Positions 59,877 to 61,501 of a stretch of 61,501 nucleotides of DNA are shown in pieces. The stretch's first letter is position 1. Every line of letters starts with the position of its first letter. Source of the stretch: Planctomycetota bacterium (GTDB lineage Bacteria; Planctomycetota; Planctomycetia; Gemmatales; Gemmataceae). The notes beneath the pieces were generated by a model, which made no database searches, was not told the DNA's origin, and saw only the letters and a list, made by a program, of their open reading frames with translations. Position numbers and translations under genes: made by a program. Location of the stretch: NCBI GenBank assembly GCA_021325115.1, contig JAJPHU010000220.1, positions 1 through 61,501 on the forward strand, in the 5' to 3' direction.

Positions 59877-61501
59877 ATGGCAGAACAATACATCTACACC
59901 ATTGAAAACCTCACCAAAGCCTATGGCAAACGCGAGGTGCTCAAGAACATCTGGCTGGCGTTCTATCCGGGCGCCAAAATTGGCGTCATCGGTAGCAACG
60001 GCGCCGGCAAGAGCAGCCTGCTGCGCATCATGGCCCAGGAAGACAAAGACTTTCTCGGCACCGCCCGGCTGACCCCCGGTTTCAGCGTTGGCTACGTGCC
60101 GCAGGAGCCGCGCCTCGATGAGTCCACCGATGTGCGCGGCAATCTCGAACAGGCCGTCGCCCCCATCCGCGCTCTGTTGCAGCGCAGCGAAGAACTCGGC
60201 ATGAAGTTCGGCGAAGCTCTGTCCGACGACGAAATGGAGAAAGTGCAGGCCGAGTTCGATCGCGTGCAGGACGCCATCAACGCTGTCAATGGCTGGGATC
60301 TGGACCGCCAGTTGGAAATTGCGATGGACGCCATGCGGCTTCCGCCCGGCGAGGCCATGCCGCATACCCTCTCCGGCGGCGAACGGCGGCGTGTGGCTCT
60401 GTGCAAAGTTCTACTTCAGAGACCCGATTTGTTGCTTTTGGATGAGCCGACCAATCATCTCGATGCCGAGTCGGTAGCCTGGCTGGAGCGGCATTTGCAC
60501 GAGTATCCCGGTACTGTCGTGGCCGTGACGCACGATCGCTATTTCCTCGATAACGTGGCCGGATGGATTCTGGAGCTGGATCGCGGCCACGGCATTCCCT
60601 GGAAGGGCAATTATTCTTCCTGGCTCGAACAGAAACAGGCCCGGCTGGCCAAAGAGGAGAAGCAAGAGTCGGCCCGGCGCAAGGCGCTGGCCCGTGAGCT
60701 GGAATGGGCACGGATGGCCCCACGCGCCCGCGTGGCCAAGAGCAAGGCCCGCCTGAATGCCTACGAAAAATTGGCCGCCCAGGAATACGAAGAACGAGAG
60801 GACGAGCTGGTCTTGCAGATTCCGCCGGGACCGCATCTGGGTGATATCGTGGTGCGGGCCGAACATGTCCGCAAGGGTTACGGCGAGAACCTCCTCATGG
60901 AAGACCTGAATTTCGACCTGCCGCGCGGTGGCATCGTCGGCGTCATCGGCCCCAACGGTGCCGGCAAGACCACGCTGTTCCGCATGATTGTCGGCCAGGA
61001 GAAGCCGGACGCCGGTACGCTGCGCATTGGCGATACCGTGGTGTTGGCCTATGTCGATCAAAACCGCGATACGCTCGACAACAACAAGACCGTCTTCGAA
61101 GAGATTACCGGCGGTGTCGATCATCTGATGCTGGGCAAGCGCCGTGTTGCTTCGCGCGGCTACGTGGCCCGTTTCAATTTCAAGGGACCGGACCAACAGC
61201 GCAAGGTCGGCGAGCTATCCGGCGGCGAACGCAACCGTGTCCACCTGGCCAAACTGCTACGGCGCGGCGGCAATCTGCTGCTGCTCGACGAGCCGACCAA
61301 TGATCTCGATGTGGACACCCTGCGGGCGTTAGAAGAGGCGTTATTGAACTTCGGCGGCTGTGCCGTGGTCATCAGCCATGATCGCTGGTTTTTGGACCGT
61401 ATTGCTACCCACATCCTCGCATTTGAGGGCGACAGCAAAACCGTGTGGTGCGAAGGGAATTATCAGACGTACGAAGCGCAGCGGCGGCAGCGTTTGGGGC
61501 A
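59877..61501 (+). CDS. ettA: ABC-F protein, EttA-like, 3' truncated by the window end
   Basis: 541 codons are visible from ATG 59877 (AAGGGC upstream); the C-terminal end lies outside the window, probably by 10-20 residues. Two ATPase domains: [35 protein letters not shown] in the first, and [35 protein letters not shown] in the second. Between them is the linker with an Arg/Lys-rich P-site tRNA interaction motif ([36 protein letters not shown]). The EttA-type spacing and [15 protein letters not shown] second domain support EttA, which gates ribosome entry into elongation according to ATP/ADP. No membrane domains. Confidence 0.92.
   Translation, partial: MAEQYIYTIENLTKAYGKREVLKNIWLAFYPGAKIGVIGSNGAGKSSLLRIMAQEDKDFLGTARLTPGFSVGYVPQEPRLDESTDVRGNLEQAVAPIRALLQRSEELGMKFGEALSDDEMEKVQAEFDRVQDAINAVNGWDLDRQLEIAMDAMRLPPGEAMPHTLSGGERRRVALCKVLLQRPDLLLLDEPTNHLDAESVAWLERHLHEYPGTVVAVTHDRYFLDNVAGWILELDRGHGIPWKGNYSSWLEQKQARLAKEEKQESARRKALARELEWARMAPRARVAKSKARLNAYEKLAAQEYEEREDELVLQIPPGPHLGDIVVRAEHVRKGYGENLLMEDLNFDLPRGGIVGVIGPNGAGKTTLFRMIVGQEKPDAGTLRIGDTVVLAYVDQNRDTLDNNKTVFEEITGGVDHLMLGKRRVASRGYVARFNFKGPDQQRKVGELSGGERNRVHLAKLLRRGGNLLLLDEPTNDLDVDTLRALEEALLNFGGCAVVISHDRWFLDRIATHILAFEGDSKTVWCEGNYQTYEAQRRQRLG

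Noticed and set aside
1..61501. CRISPR arrays
   Set aside because: Repeats are palindromes at gene borders, irregularly spaced; no array of equal repeats with unique spacers was seen.
1..61501. tRNA, rRNA and known riboswitches
   Set aside because: Intergenic gaps were read for cloverleaf features (GGTTCGAATCC-like T arms, CCA ends) and none was convincing; a covariance search was not possible.

Overview
The window is a GC-rich bacterial chromosome segment that most likely comes from a planctomycete, probably of the Gemmata type. The evidence is gene content: a very large PVC-type beta-propeller/HEAT/cytochrome c protein, a DUF1549/DUF1553 protein next to a DUF1501 protein, DUF1571 and DUF1573 proteins, a secreted sulfatase, many TPR/HEAT lipoproteins and LPS-transport genes. 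No plasmid, phage, CRISPR, rRNA or tRNA signal was recognised. Assignment to a genus is inference.

Layout. 1-12.5 kb: a truncated sterol-desaturase-type protein, a TPR protein, a PlsY-DUF4149 fusion, fumarylacetoacetase-family and nucleoside hydrolases, an NtrC-type sigma-54 activator, a metallophosphoesterase, a nucleotidyltransferase-like protein, an LptF/LptG-type permease and a dual-specificity phosphatase. 13-30 kb: a TPR protein, an MmgE/PrpD protein, a GT39-like glycosyltransferase, a hybrid histidine kinase, a lipoprotein hydrolase, DUF1571 and DUF1573 proteins, an anti-sigma-like protein, a sulfatase and the PVC-type cytochrome. 30.5-40.8 kb: eleven minus-strand genes in a row (parA, ybeY, recO, a TPR lipoprotein, an LptE-like protein, folP, cdaA, a YbbR/CdaR-like gene, proA, a HEAT protein and a small lipoprotein). 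This joins c-di-AMP synthesis, folate and proline synthesis, DNA repair and envelope assembly. 41-53.6 kb: psuG, a PPP phosphatase, then a complete aerobic terminal oxidase cluster: diheme cytochrome c lipoprotein, coxB, coxA (A2-type), ctaA, ctaB, coxC, coxD, an SCO-DUF420 fusion, a small membrane protein with an in-frame UGA, and a Tat-exported protein. 53.7-61.5 kb: DUF4058, PP2C phosphatase, DUF1549/DUF1553, DUF1501 and an EttA-like ABC-F protein cut by the window end.

Two themes stand out. First, the small gene at 51753-52091 has a strong Shine-Dalgarno site and reads as one signal-peptide plus membrane protein, interrupted only by a UGA that turns a CPxC-like motif into CPS-UGA. Hairpins right after the UGA have the geometry expected of a bacterial SECIS element. 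It is either a candidate selenoprotein or a nonsense mutant.

Second, the segment is packed with short palindromic repeats of at least a dozen families. One family is MITE-like, with three related copies at 11.7, 21.7 and 55.6 kb. Several repeats lie inside reading frames, where they encode signal-peptide parts, loops or C-terminal tails without breaking the gene.
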